A stretch of 38,597 nt of DNA from Flavobacteriales bacterium (GTDB taxonomy: Bacteria; Bacteroidota; Bacteroidia; Flavobacteriales; BACL11), in NCBI GenBank assembly GCA_018645865.1, contig JABGVU010000079.1, positions 1 to 38,597 of the forward strand, in the 5' to 3' direction. Shown here piece by piece: positions 1 to 9,506 of this stretch. The notes beneath the pieces were generated by a model. It made no database searches. It saw only the letters and a program-made list of their open reading frames with translations, and had not been told where the DNA came from. The number at the start of each line of letters is the position of its first letter. Position 1 is the first letter of the stretch. A program made the position numbers and the translations under genes.

Positions 1-2
1 GG

Positions 3-863
3 TACAATACAAAAACAGACATAGCACAATTTAGAGAAAACGCCTATATTAGTACTGAAAGTTATTTATTGAAAGGAGATAGTTTGTATTATAATAAAAA
101 CAAGCAATACGGAAAAGCATTCAGTAATGTTCAACTCATTGATACAATAGAAGATATGACTGTTTATGGAGGAATTGCTGAATATTTTGAAGCAGAAGAG
201 AAAGTAATCATAAGTGAAAAACCTATGCTAGAATTACTTTTTGAAGAGGACACCTTATTTATGCATGCCAAGCAGTTTTTTTCTCAGCAAAAAGAAGGTG
301 AAAAAAGAATACTTGCCTACTCTCAAGTAACATTCTTTAAAACAGACTTTCAAGGAAAATGTGATTCCTTAAGCTATAACTTTACGGATTCAGTAGTGGA
401 AATGTTTAACAGACCAGTACTCTGGTCAGATGACTTTCAAATAACAGCTGATAGCTTGCAATTCTTGGTACATAAAGGGAAAATATCTCGTATGTTATTA
501 AAGCCAAACCCTATGATTATTGCACAGGAAGATACCTTGGATTATAACCAAATAAAAGGAACAGACATGACCGGTTATTTTACAAATAATAAAATGAGAC
601 GTATGGATGTAAAGGGTAATGGGCAAAGTATCTTTATTATAAAAGATGAAAAAACTGAAGATAAAATAGGGTTTAACTATTCAGAATGTTCCGATTTGAT
701 TCTCTACTTTAAAGAAAATAAATTAAAAGAGGTTACCTATGGAGTTAAACCTAACTCCACTACTACACCTTACCAAGATATAGAAGAAAAAAACCGTTAC
801 TTGAAAGGTTTTTCATGGAGAGGTGCTGAACAGCCAAAAAGCAAAGAAGATATTTTTAATTAA
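3..863 (+). CDS. OstA/LptA-like outer-membrane LPS transport protein, 5' truncated by window start
   Basis: Frame is open from nt 3 through the listed ORF; repeated beta-type segments (GDSLYYNKNKQYGKAFSNVQLID, DTLFMHAKQFF, ITADSLQFLV) are typical of OstA-like proteins. Confidence 0.75.
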   Translation, partial: YNTKTDIAQFRENAYISTESYLLKGDSLYYNKNKQYGKAFSNVQLIDTIEDMTVYGGIAEYFEAEEKVIISEKPMLELLFEEDTLFMHAKQFFSQQKEGEKRILAYSQVTFFKTDFQGKCDSLSYNFTDSVVEMFNRPVLWSDDFQITADSLQFLVHKGKISRMLLKPNPMIIAQEDTLDYNQIKGTDMTGYFTNNKMRRMDVKGNGQSIFIIKDEKTEDKIGFNYSECSDLILYFKENKLKEVTYGVKPNSTTTPYQDIEEKNRYLKGFSWRGAEQPKSKEDIFN

Positions 864-898
864 TATACTTTTTGACAACCTACATAAGATATGATATT

Positions 899-2743
899 AT
901 GAAAGACACTAAAATGCTAACTTTTATTAAAAATATATTAATAAATATGCCATCAAGCTGGCTAAATCGAACAACCCATCGACTAGATATTTATGATGAA
1001 AAATTAGCCAAAACTCAATTCTTAGAACAGTTTGAAATCTTATTTAACAATAATAATTCTGAAGCAATAGCAATAAGTGAATTACCTACTGCTTACGACT
1101 ATATTCGATTAGGGCACCCTTTATCTTGTTTACTAGAATGGGTGATTGCTAACTTAAATAATATAAAACCAAAAAATGTAATAAGTTTTTCATCAAAGAC
1201 GATTCCTATTTTGGCAATTCTAAGAAAGAATTTATTAGCTAATAAAAGTACCCAAATTGTTTTTACAGATGAATTACCAAAGTTTATTGATTTTAAAGTA
1301 CTAAAGAATATTTATGGATATAAATTTGATTTAAAAAAAGTTGAGAAAGTAGAAGATATTTCTGCCTTTAATGGAAGTACCGTTTTCATTTCACAACAAG
1401 ATGAAATTAGTAATATTGATCTTAAATCAGATATTGACTTTTTTATCAATTTTCATTCTCAGTTTGGGAGTATTTTATTAGTAAATGGAGAACAAAATGA
1501 AAGTTACATTTCAGAAATTCAGCATGTACGCAGAAGAGAAACTATTGCAATGACGCCAGTGAATTGCCTTGCTAACTTAAATTCAATTATAAACAAGTCT
1601 ACTTTTGAAAATAACAAAAATAATACTGAATCAGATAAAAAACTTGTTTTAGAATCAATTGCAGATATTACCGATACAAATACAAAGGCAGTAGTAGGTT
1701 CTAGCGGTCTATCTATTCAGTATGCTATTATGATGGGACTTATTCATGATGCTTTAGAAAATCATAAAGGAAAAACTATCCGATTTATTGTCCCTCCAAA
1801 TTGTTATGGTGGAACAAATGATCAAGCAAGACGAGTTGCCGCTTGTATTAATAATGTTGAAGTTATGGATTTATGCGTAGATAGCGGTAACGACATGGTC
1901 AATAGTATTAATTTAGTTTTAGATGAAATCGCTAAGGAAGATGCTGTCCCATACATCATTGCTGAAATCCCAACTAACCCAAGAGTTGAAGTTCCTGATT
2001 TGAAAGAATTAGAGAAAGTGCTAAGTCAAGAATACAGAACAGCAACTGGGGGGTTGGCTATAGATCCTGTTTTTATATTAGATCAAACTTTTTGTCCTAA
2101 TGTTCACTTCTTAGGTGAAGATGAAATATTGTCAGAAGTTAGAACCATTTCGTATGTTAGTGGATCTAAGTTTCCTAGTGGTGGAGAATGTACTGCTGGG
2201 TACTGCGTTGGAAATACAAGAACAGAGTCCTTAATTGATAAAATAGAATTGCACCTAACACTTTGCGATAATGAGGCTACAAATCTTCAGTATGAGATTT
2301 TGGCAAAGCAAATGCCAACTATGAATCAAAGAATTAATGATGCATACAGGAATACACGCGAATTTGTAAACTTCATTAATAAAACTTTACCAGAAGCAAA
2401 AATCAATTTTGTATCAGAAGAATTAGCTCAACAAGGATTCACACCATCAGTATTTTCATTAGACCTACCTACTAAAGGAGATAATGATAAAGAAAAAGAA
2501 GAATATAAAAGAAAATTAAATCATGTATTAATTAATTTGATAATTACAGAAATCCCTAATGAAAGTAAATATTGTGTAAGCTATGGCCAGTTAAACGGCT
2601 GTTACTGGACGATTCCAGCTACATCTACACAAGGAACTACTAGAGAAGGTGATAAAGATTATATTGCGCGTGTTGCACTTTCTCCTAATATGGATATGGA
2701 ACATCACAAAAAAGTATTTTTAGATTTTGCCGAAACTATTTAA
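899..2743 (+). CDS. Cys/Met-metabolism-type PLP-dependent enzyme (cystathionine gamma-synthase-like) with ~250-aa N-terminal extension
   Basis: GSSGLSIQYAI, PPNCYGGT, AEIPTNPRVEVPDL and SYVSGSKFPSGGE (probable PLP lysine) match the Cys/Met PLP fold; ATG at 899 preferred over TTG at 872. Confidence 0.75.
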   Translation: MKDTKMLTFIKNILINMPSSWLNRTTHRLDIYDEKLAKTQFLEQFEILFNNNNSEAIAISELPTAYDYIRLGHPLSCLLEWVIANLNNIKPKNVISFSSKTIPILAILRKNLLANKSTQIVFTDELPKFIDFKVLKNIYGYKFDLKKVEKVEDISAFNGSTVFISQQDEISNIDLKSDIDFFINFHSQFGSILLVNGEQNESYISEIQHVRRRETIAMTPVNCLANLNSIINKSTFENNKNNTESDKKLVLESIADITDTNTKAVVGSSGLSIQYAIMMGLIHDALENHKGKTIRFIVPPNCYGGTNDQARRVAACINNVEVMDLCVDSGNDMVNSINLVLDEIAKEDAVPYIIAEIPTNPRVEVPDLKELEKVLSQEYRTATGGLAIDPVFILDQTFCPNVHFLGEDEILSEVRTISYVSGSKFPSGGECTAGYCVGNTRTESLIDKIELHLTLCDNEATNLQYEILAKQMPTMNQRINDAYRNTREFVNFINKTLPEAKINFVSEELAQQGFTPSVFSLDLPTKGDNDKEKEEYKRKLNHVLINLIITEIPNESKYCVSYGQLNGCYWTIPATSTQGTTREGDKDYIARVALSPNMDMEHHKKVFLDFAETI

Positions 2744-2802
2744 CTTAAAGTAAATAAGAAAAGATATGGGAAACAGGATTAGAAACTATACTCAATTTAA
2801 AA

Positions 2803-4407
2803 TCAGTGAATTATAACAAAAGAAGTTCTTCTATTAATTTTTCTATTATTGCCTAGTGGTTGGCTTTCTCCAAAGCCTTTATGTCGAAGTGTATTATTAA
2901 CTTTAGCACTTAAATATTCAAACACTACATTAGCTCTTTGTTCAGATAAGATTTGATTTTCTATCTCATTCCCGATATCATCTGTATGCCCTTGTATTTC
3001 AATCTGTAAATTTGGGTTTTTCTGAAGATAAGTAATCAATTTATCCAATTCAGCAAAAGAGCTTTCCTCTAAGGTATAGGAATTACTCGAAAAACTTACA
3101 TTTTTTAGTATTACCTCATCTCCTGTTTTATTGATAATGATATCCAATTCTAAATCCGCTAATGGTTCAGCTTGTAAATTTTCAGGTAATTCAAACTGAA
3201 AGATATCCTCTTTCCCAAAACCACTAACATCAGAAGTGTAATAAGCTGTTTTTCCATCACTTGATACAATTAAAGAATTTTCTGAATTGTGCGTATTTAT
3301 TGGATAACCCATATTTTCTGGCAAGTTCCACTCCTGTGCAGTATTGCTTCTTCTGCTCACAAACAAATCATAATCCCCAAAACCTGTTTGCCCATCAGAA
3401 GCAAAATAGAAAGTAAGATTATCAGGATGTACAAAAGGAGACATTTCATCATATTTCGTATTAATAGCATCACCTAAATTTTCAGCAGACATGAAGCCTT
3501 TTCTGGTAATTTCTGAACGCCAAATATCTTTTCCCCCATAACCTCCAGGACGATTACTCACAAAATACAAATACTTGCCATCAGGAGAGAAACAACCTTG
3601 CGATTCCCAATACTTGGTATTGATTGATTTCCCTGCATTATAATTAGTATTGTTCAGCATTAAATACAAATCGCACCTTCCTAATCCATCATCACGATTA
3701 CAGGCAGTGTACACCACTATTTCCTTGTCAGCCGAAAAGGAAAAAGCTCCTTCATTCTTTGCAGTATTTATTGCTCCTGGATAAGGAATTGCTTCTTGCC
3801 AAATTCCTTGTTCATTTCTAGTAGAGATATAAAAATCCTCTTGTGGAGCATAGTCTTTTTCAACTATCCGTTTGGTAAATACTAATGTATTTCCTTCAAT
3901 AGAAAGGGCTGGTAAATACTCTTCCATTTCAGTATTGATTTGCTCACCCAAATTCTCAGGACTAAAAGCTACAGGTTTGTGGATTGCATCCATTGCAAAG
4001 ATACAATTCCTAATAAATAAAGGAGTTTTTCTTGCTAGTACATCAGCATTCAAAGCTTGAGCTGCTTTAAAATAATACAAGGCATTTCCATAATGACCAT
4101 TGCTATAGTACATCTTTGCAATGGATGCAATCCCCATCACATCAGCTGGAGTATTTTCATCATACACATACAACATATATCGAGCAAACTCTTCAATATT
4201 CCCAAGGTCAGCATAAATGCTTGCCATTAATAAATTAGGCTTAGTCCAATCCGCATTTTTGGATAATATCTTTTCAGTAAGTTTCTTGGCTTTCTCTACT
4301 TTCCCATCATGGAAATATGCAACTGCTTTATCGTAATTTTTATAATCCTTAGTTTGTGCAAAGGAAATTGCAGGGAGCAAGAATAATATAAAAACAAGTA
4401 TCCTCAT
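2803..4407 (-). CDS. OmpA-family protein with TPR-like N-terminus and PD40 (WD40-like) propeller repeats
   Basis: Signal peptide; PD40 motifs (SFSADKEIVVYTA, CFSPDGKYLYFVSNRPGGYGGKDIW); OmpA C-terminal motif IEIQGHTDDIGNEIENQILSEQRA. Confidence 0.9.
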   Translation of the reverse strand: MRILVFILFLLPAISFAQTKDYKNYDKAVAYFHDGKVEKAKKLTEKILSKNADWTKPNLLMASIYADLGNIEEFARYMLYVYDENTPADVMGIASIAKMYYSNGHYGNALYYFKAAQALNADVLARKTPLFIRNCIFAMDAIHKPVAFSPENLGEQINTEMEEYLPALSIEGNTLVFTKRIVEKDYAPQEDFYISTRNEQGIWQEAIPYPGAINTAKNEGAFSFSADKEIVVYTACNRDDGLGRCDLYLMLNNTNYNAGKSINTKYWESQGCFSPDGKYLYFVSNRPGGYGGKDIWRSEITRKGFMSAENLGDAINTKYDEMSPFVHPDNLTFYFASDGQTGFGDYDLFVSRRSNTAQEWNLPENMGYPINTHNSENSLIVSSDGKTAYYTSDVSGFGKEDIFQFELPENLQAEPLADLELDIIINKTGDEVILKNVSFSSNSYTLEESSFAELDKLITYLQKNPNLQIEIQGHTDDIGNEIENQILSEQRANVVFEYLSAKVNNTLRHKGFGESQPLGNNRKINRRTSFVIIH

Positions 4408-5039
4408 TAAGGAATATTCATGTATTTATGGCTTTGCAAAGAAATTGTCCAGCACTTGTTTGTCTTAATAAAATCAATAATCATTGGGATTACTTTTTCA
4501 CGCTTACTCCATTCCGCCTGTAAGTATAATTTACAATCAGGAGTTAAACCTTTCCTTTGCTCTTCAGCCCAAATAAAATCATACTTGTTGTTCACAATAA
4601 CTTTTAACTCACTTGTTATTGGTTTTATTGCAGGCAATGGCGGCTGCATTTTTTTAGGAGATACACAGATCCAATCAAAATCACCACTATATTGGTATGC
4701 TCCTGAAGTTTCTAGATGTATTTTTAATCCCTGTTTCTTAAGAACTGTAGTTAATTTATCCAAGTTCCACATCAATGGTTCACCACCAGTAATTACAACA
4801 GTATCCACAGGATATTGAGTAATGCCTTTTAGAATATCGGCAATTTTAGTTGGCGGATGCAAATCAGTATTCCAACTTTCTTTTACATCACACCAATGGC
4901 AACCAACATCACAACCACCAATACGTAAAAAATAAGCGGCTTTACCTGAATAATACCCTTCACCTTGAATCGTATAAAATGCTTCCATTAAAGGCAACAT
5001 ATCTCCACTCTCCACTGCCAACTTTGTTTGTTTATCCAT
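4407..5039 (-). CDS. queE: 7-carboxy-7-deazaguanine synthase (radical SAM)
   Basis: MEAFYTIQGEGYYSGKAAYFLRIGGCDVGCHWCDVKESW with CX3CX2C motif; VVITGGEPLMWNL. Confidence 0.93.
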   Translation of the reverse strand: MDKQTKLAVESGDMLPLMEAFYTIQGEGYYSGKAAYFLRIGGCDVGCHWCDVKESWNTDLHPPTKIADILKGITQYPVDTVVITGGEPLMWNLDKLTTVLKKQGLKIHLETSGAYQYSGDFDWICVSPKKMQPPLPAIKPITSELKVIVNNKYDFIWAEEQRKGLTPDCKLYLQAEWSKREKVIPMIIDFIKTNKCWTISLQSHKYMNIP

Positions 5040-5126
5040 ATTGACAAAAGTAAGATAGTTTTTGGTTTTTAGTTTGTAGTTTTTAGCAATTTATTTCTTT
5101 AAGTTTGCAATACTAAAAACAGAAAA

Positions 5127-6824
5127 ATGAGCAAGCAAATTATAGAGTGTGTACCTAACATTTCAGAAGGTAGAGATGAAGATAGAATAAGAATTATATC
5201 ACAAATAGTTGAGGGAGTTAATGGAGTGAAACTACTAAATGTTGATCCAGGAAAAGCAACTAACCGTACGGTAATCACCTTTGTTGGAGAGCCACAACCT
5301 GTAATTGATGCAGCATTCCTATTGATACAAAAAGCACAGGAACTAATTGACATGAGTAAACATTCAGGAGAACATCCCCGAATGGGAGCTACTGATGTTT
5401 GTCCACTAGTACCTATTGCTAATATTAGTATGAAACAGTGTGCACAGTGGGCACACAAACTAGGGGAAAGAGTTGGAACAGAACTAGGAATTCCTGTTTA
5501 TCATTATGAAGCAGCCGCAAAAGAAAAAAAGCGTAAAAACTTAGCTAATTGCAGGCAAGGAGAATATGAAGGTTTATCCAAGAAATTAGTAGATGCAGAT
5601 TGGAAACCAGATTTTGGTCCTGCTGAATTTAATAAATCCGTAGAAAGATCAGGAGCAACAGCTATATCTGCTCGTGATTTTTTAGTCGCCTATAACATCA
5701 ACCTAAATACTACCTCTACAAGAAGAGCAAATGCAGTAGCTTTTGACATCCGTGAAGCAGGAAGAATAAAAAGAGAAAGTGATTCATTATCAGGAAAGAT
5801 AATTAGAGATGCAGATGGAAATCCTATGAAAGAACCAGGATTATTCAAAGCTGTAAAAGGAATTGGCTGGTACATTGAAGAATATGGAGTAGCACAAATA
5901 TCTTATAACCTAACAGACATCAATACCTCCCCTCTACATGCCGTATTCGAGAAAACCTGTGAGCGTTCAATCGCAAGAGGAATGAGAGTAACAGGGTCAG
6001 AATTAATTGGTTTAGTTCCTAAAAAAGTATTGATTGATGCAGGAAAACACTTCCTCAAAAAACAAGAACGTTCAACAGGAATTAATGAAAGTGAAATCAT
6101 AAAAATTGCAATTAAAACTTTAGGATTGGATGAATTGTCTCCTTTTAACCCAGAAGAAAGGATAATTGAATACAGGTTGAAAAATGATGCTAACAAGCCA
6201 CTAGTAAACATGAGTCTTACTGCCTTTGCTAATGAAACTGCAAGTGAGAGCCCTGCTCCTGGAGGCGGATCAATTGCAGCTTATTCTGGAGTAATAGGAG
6301 TAGCATTGGGTACTATGGTTGCGAATCTATCGGCACACAAAAGAGGTTGGGACAATAGATGGGAAGAATTTTCTAATTGGGCAGAGAAAGGAATGGCTTA
6401 CCAAGATACCCTTTTAAATTTAGTAGATGAGGACACTAATGCTTTTAATAAGATTATGGATGCTTTCCGTTTACCAAAAGACACTGAAGCAGACAAAGCA
6501 AAAAGACAAGAAGCAATACAAGCTGCAACAAAGTATGCTATCCTCACTCCTTTCAAGGTTATGGAAACAGCTTACAATTCAATGGAAGTAATGAAGGCTA
6601 TGGCAGAATTTGGAAATCCTAATTCAGTAACAGATGCTGGAGTTGGTGCACTTTGTGCGCGTACTGCAGTAATTGGAGCTTTCCTGAATGTAAAAATTAA
6701 TTGTGGCGATTGTGAGGACAAAGCATTTGTTGCAGATATCCTGGAAAAAGGACAACAATTAGTTGATGATACTTGTGCTATGGAGGAGGAGATTATGAAA
6801 ATTACGAATTCAAAAATAAATTAA
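5127..6824 (+). CDS. ftcD: Bifunctional glutamate formimidoyltransferase / formimidoyltetrahydrofolate cyclodeaminase
   Basis: IIECVPNISEGRD, HSGEHPRMGATDVCPLVPI, and C-terminal cyclodeaminase motif ESPAPGGGSIAAYSG. Confidence 0.95.
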   Translation: MSKQIIECVPNISEGRDEDRIRIISQIVEGVNGVKLLNVDPGKATNRTVITFVGEPQPVIDAAFLLIQKAQELIDMSKHSGEHPRMGATDVCPLVPIANISMKQCAQWAHKLGERVGTELGIPVYHYEAAAKEKKRKNLANCRQGEYEGLSKKLVDADWKPDFGPAEFNKSVERSGATAISARDFLVAYNINLNTTSTRRANAVAFDIREAGRIKRESDSLSGKIIRDADGNPMKEPGLFKAVKGIGWYIEEYGVAQISYNLTDINTSPLHAVFEKTCERSIARGMRVTGSELIGLVPKKVLIDAGKHFLKKQERSTGINESEIIKIAIKTLGLDELSPFNPEERIIEYRLKNDANKPLVNMSLTAFANETASESPAPGGGSIAAYSGVIGVALGTMVANLSAHKRGWDNRWEEFSNWAEKGMAYQDTLLNLVDEDTNAFNKIMDAFRLPKDTEADKAKRQEAIQAATKYAILTPFKVMETAYNSMEVMKAMAEFGNPNSVTDAGVGALCARTAVIGAFLNVKINCGDCEDKAFVADILEKGQQLVDDTCAMEEEIMKITNSKIN

Positions 6825-6829
6825 TAATT

Positions 6830-7168
6830 ATGTCAGAAGAAATGGAATCTTGCCCAGTATGTGAATCTCCTTATGGATACTCTACAGGATATGATTCCTA
6901 CACATGCCCTGAATGTTCCAATGAATGGAATAAAGAAGTTGAAATGGAAGGAGAATTGGTAGTATTGGATAGTAATGGGACTCGATTACAAACAGGTGAT
7001 AGTGTTATCGTTGTTAAAAATTTACCTGTCAAAGGTGCTCCAAAACCAGTGAAATCAGGCACCAAAGTAAAGAACATACGCTTAACTGAAGGGAAGCATA
7101 ACATCAACTGCAAAATTAATGGTTTTGGCTCTATGCAGCTGAAATCAGAATTTGTGCGAAAAAGTTAA
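6830..7168 (+). CDS. yjdM: YjdM/PhnA-family zinc-ribbon protein
   Basis: CPVCESPYGYSTGYDSYTCPECSNEWN zinc ribbon plus VLDSNGTRLQTGDSVIVVKNLPVKG; ATG at 6830 in frame with listed ORF. Confidence 0.9.
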   Translation: MSEEMESCPVCESPYGYSTGYDSYTCPECSNEWNKEVEMEGELVVLDSNGTRLQTGDSVIVVKNLPVKGAPKPVKSGTKVKNIRLTEGKHNINCKINGFGSMQLKSEFVRKS

Positions 7169-7178
7169 TCAGAAAGAA

Positions 7179-8117
7179 ATGATAGAAGAAAAGGAAACAC
7201 CCAAAAGAAGTAAAATCAAAACTAATCTGCACCCAAGAAATAAGAATAGGGAACAATATGATTTAGCAAAACTAATAAAGGAAGTTCCTGAATTAAAAAA
7301 CCACATTAAAGCCAATAAATACGGAGAGGATTCAATTCAATTTTCTGATCCTGCAGCTGTAAAACTACTTAACAGAGCATTGCTAAGTAATTATTACGGA
7401 ATAAAACATTGGGATTTTCCTGACACTAATTTATGTCCACCTATACCTGGTAGAGCTGATTACATTCATTATATGTCTGATTTGTTAGGAGAAAATAATG
7501 ATATTATTTGCTTAGATATTGGCGTTGGATCAAGCTGCATCTATCCTATACTTGGAGTTAGCGAATACCAATGGAAATTTATTGCTTCTGATGTAAATGC
7601 TGAAGCTATTTCCTGTGCAAAAGAAATCATAAAAGAAAACCCTACACTTAAAGGAAAAGTAAAATTCAGATTACAAAAGGATGAAAATAAAATCTTTAAA
7701 GGAATCATTAAACCTAAAGATAAAATTGATGTAAGTATTTGCAATCCTCCTTTTCATTCATCAAAAAAAGAAGCACTTAAAGGTAGCATGAGAAAAGTAA
7801 GAAACCTTACTGGAAAAAGATCAAAAAAGATAAAACTCAACTTTTCAGGAATGGCAAATGAACTTATCTGTGAAGGAGGAGAAAAACAGTTCATACAGAA
7901 TATGATAAGCGAAAGTGTAAATTATGCTGAAAATTGCTTATGGTTTACTACATTAGTTTCCAATGAAAAAAACCTGAATAAAATTTATAGCTCTTTAGAA
8001 AATACTGAAGCATATGAAGTTAAGACGATTAATATTGGTACTACTAATAAAATTAGTAGAATTGTAGCTTGGACTTTTTTAAGCAAAGAAGAACAAAAGC
8101 ATTGGAAAAAGAATTAA
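7179..8117 (+). CDS. rlmF: 23S rRNA (adenine(1618)-N(6))-methyltransferase
   Basis: LHPRNKNREQYDLAKL, NYYGIKHWDFPDTNLCPPIPGRADYIHYMSDLL, ICNPPFHSS (NPPF methyltransferase motif); ATG at 7179. Confidence 0.92.
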   Translation: MIEEKETPKRSKIKTNLHPRNKNREQYDLAKLIKEVPELKNHIKANKYGEDSIQFSDPAAVKLLNRALLSNYYGIKHWDFPDTNLCPPIPGRADYIHYMSDLLGENNDIICLDIGVGSSCIYPILGVSEYQWKFIASDVNAEAISCAKEIIKENPTLKGKVKFRLQKDENKIFKGIIKPKDKIDVSICNPPFHSSKKEALKGSMRKVRNLTGKRSKKIKLNFSGMANELICEGGEKQFIQNMISESVNYAENCLWFTTLVSNEKNLNKIYSSLENTEAYEVKTINIGTTNKISRIVAWTFLSKEEQKHWKKN

Positions 8118-8563
8118 CTCATTTTTTTAATACTTCTCTAACTACTGCACTGGGAAGATTAAAAACAGATAGTAAAGCTAGATGGGGAACTATGACTGCT
8201 AAAGAAATGATGATCCATTTGACACAAAGCAGTCAAATGATGCATTTAGGAATTACTAAATTGCTTATAAAGGAGAAGTATAGAGAGAAATCCATTGCCT
8301 TTTTATATACCAACAAACCCATTAGCAGAGGAATAGAAATACCTAAAGATATCTGTTACAAGTTTGATGATGGCATTACAGAGGATGTTGAACAATTGAA
8401 AGAAGAGCTAATAGAAGCCACTAACACTATGCTAATCTTCTTAATTGAAAAATCTGATTTTAAAGCTATACACCCTTTTTTTGGGGAGTTGAACTCAGAA
8501 CAATGGTTACGTTTTCAGAAGAAGCACTTTACGCATCATTTGAGTCAGTTTGGTTTGTTGTAA
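8069..8563 (+). CDS. DUF1569/DinB-like protein
   Basis: GRLKTDSKARWGTMTAKEMMIHL and C-terminal HPFFGELNSEQWLRFQKKHFTHHLSQF typical of DinB-like DUF1569; overlaps rlmF 3' end. Confidence 0.7.
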   Translation: MDFFKQRRTKALEKELTHFFNTSLTTALGRLKTDSKARWGTMTAKEMMIHLTQSSQMMHLGITKLLIKEKYREKSIAFLYTNKPISRGIEIPKDICYKFDDGITEDVEQLKEELIEATNTMLIFLIEKSDFKAIHPFFGELNSEQWLRFQKKHFTHHLSQFGLL

Positions 8564-8617
8564 AAATCTAATTTCAAACAATAAACCAATCAATTTATCT
8601 AGTAAAAATAAAAATAC

Positions 8618-8630
8618 TATGCTTAGCATA
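8618..8630. repeat. Perfect palindrome TATGCT-t-AGCATA upstream of lipoprotein gene
   Basis: Direct reading of sequence: 6-bp arms, 1-nt spacer. Confidence 0.6.
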
Positions 8631-8650
8631 ACACTTTATCTTTTTTAGAT

Positions 8651-8658
8651 TATGTTTG
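8651..8658 (+). promoter_or_regulatory. Bacteroidetes -7 element TATGTTTG for gene at 8684
   Basis: Matches TAnnTTTG consensus 26 nt before start codon. Confidence 0.45.
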
Positions 8659-8683
8659 CCGCAATTAACAAAAAAATTTAAAT

Positions 8684-9292
8684 ATGAAAAAATTAATTTA
8701 TTTATTATTCTCAGTATCATTTATTTTTACTGCTTGTAAAAAAGAAGAAGGATGTACGGATTCAACTGCTACTAATTATAGTGTTGATGCTGAAGAAGAT
8801 GATGGTTCTTGTAATTATGGAATTGTAGGAGGAGCTTGGATTACTAATTCTGAAGAAATAACTATGCATGCAGTAGTTTCTATGGGAGGCATGATTTTTA
8901 TGGACACAACTATTACTGAGATAGAAACTAATCAAGATTCAATGGGGAGTGTAATACAAAAATTCTGGAGTAATAATGATTTTAAGGCTTGGGATAATAA
9001 CGGTAATCTTGTTGATAGTGGTACATGGGTGCAATCAGGAAATACTGTAACTGTAACAACAGATACAGTGATAGTTGGCGAAATACTAAGCGTAACTAAA
9101 ACAAATTTAATTCATCAAGTTATAGGAAATGATACTTTTACTGAAGATGGTGCTGACTATGTGATAGATTATATTTTCATAGCTAATCACACTAGAGATG
9201 CAAATGGTTTTACTACTAATAACACAAACCAAAGAAAAGGGATTACTTCTTGGATTAACAAAAAGAAATTAATCAATAGTATTAAATTTTAA
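8684..9292 (+). CDS. Lipoprotein with CTDxxAxNYxxxAxxDDGSC motif
   Basis: Signal peptide with lipobox FTACKKEEG; GCTDSTATNYSVDAEEDDGSC. Confidence 0.75.
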   Translation: MKKLIYLLFSVSFIFTACKKEEGCTDSTATNYSVDAEEDDGSCNYGIVGGAWITNSEEITMHAVVSMGGMIFMDTTITEIETNQDSMGSVIQKFWSNNDFKAWDNNGNLVDSGTWVQSGNTVTVTTDTVIVGEILSVTKTNLIHQVIGNDTFTEDGADYVIDYIFIANHTRDANGFTTNNTNQRKGITSWINKKKLINSIKF

Positions 9293-9328
9293 TTTCTAAA
9301 AGACAAGCCCCTTGGGTGTTTCCATTAT

Positions 9329-9364
9329 AAAAAGGAATGTCATACTTATGGCATTCCTTTTTTA
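9329..9364 (+). terminator. Rho-independent terminator-like hairpin
   Basis: AAAAAGGAATGtCATacttATGgCATTCCTTTTTT stem-loop with T-tract, downstream of the 8684 gene. Confidence 0.75.
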
Positions 9365-9482
9365 TTTGTTTCCATTTATAGTAGACAACTGAAAATGAAA
9401 TGCAAGAATAATCCCCATTAATAATGGAAGTAATATTCTAAAGAGTGGTATTTTTTTCAGTAATTCATTTGGATAAATTTAA

Positions 9483-9490
9483 TATATTTG
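9483..9490 (+). promoter_or_regulatory. -7 element TATATTTG for gene at 9507
   Basis: TAnnTTTG match 17 nt upstream of ATG. Confidence 0.35.
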
Positions 9491-9506
9491 TATCAAAATT
9501 ATCACT

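Noticed and set aside
3289-4060. Small plus-strand ORFs (62 aa) within the OmpA/PD40 gene
   Set aside because: Antisense to a convincing OmpA-family gene, no recognisable motifs
5099-5458. Antisense ORF of 119 aa opposite ftcD (and other antisense ORFs such as 4420-4818, 5903-6211, 19509-19889, 36225-36506)
   Set aside because: Fully or largely overlap confidently assigned genes on the other strand; Cys/Ser/Ile-rich low-complexity translations typical of spurious antisense frames
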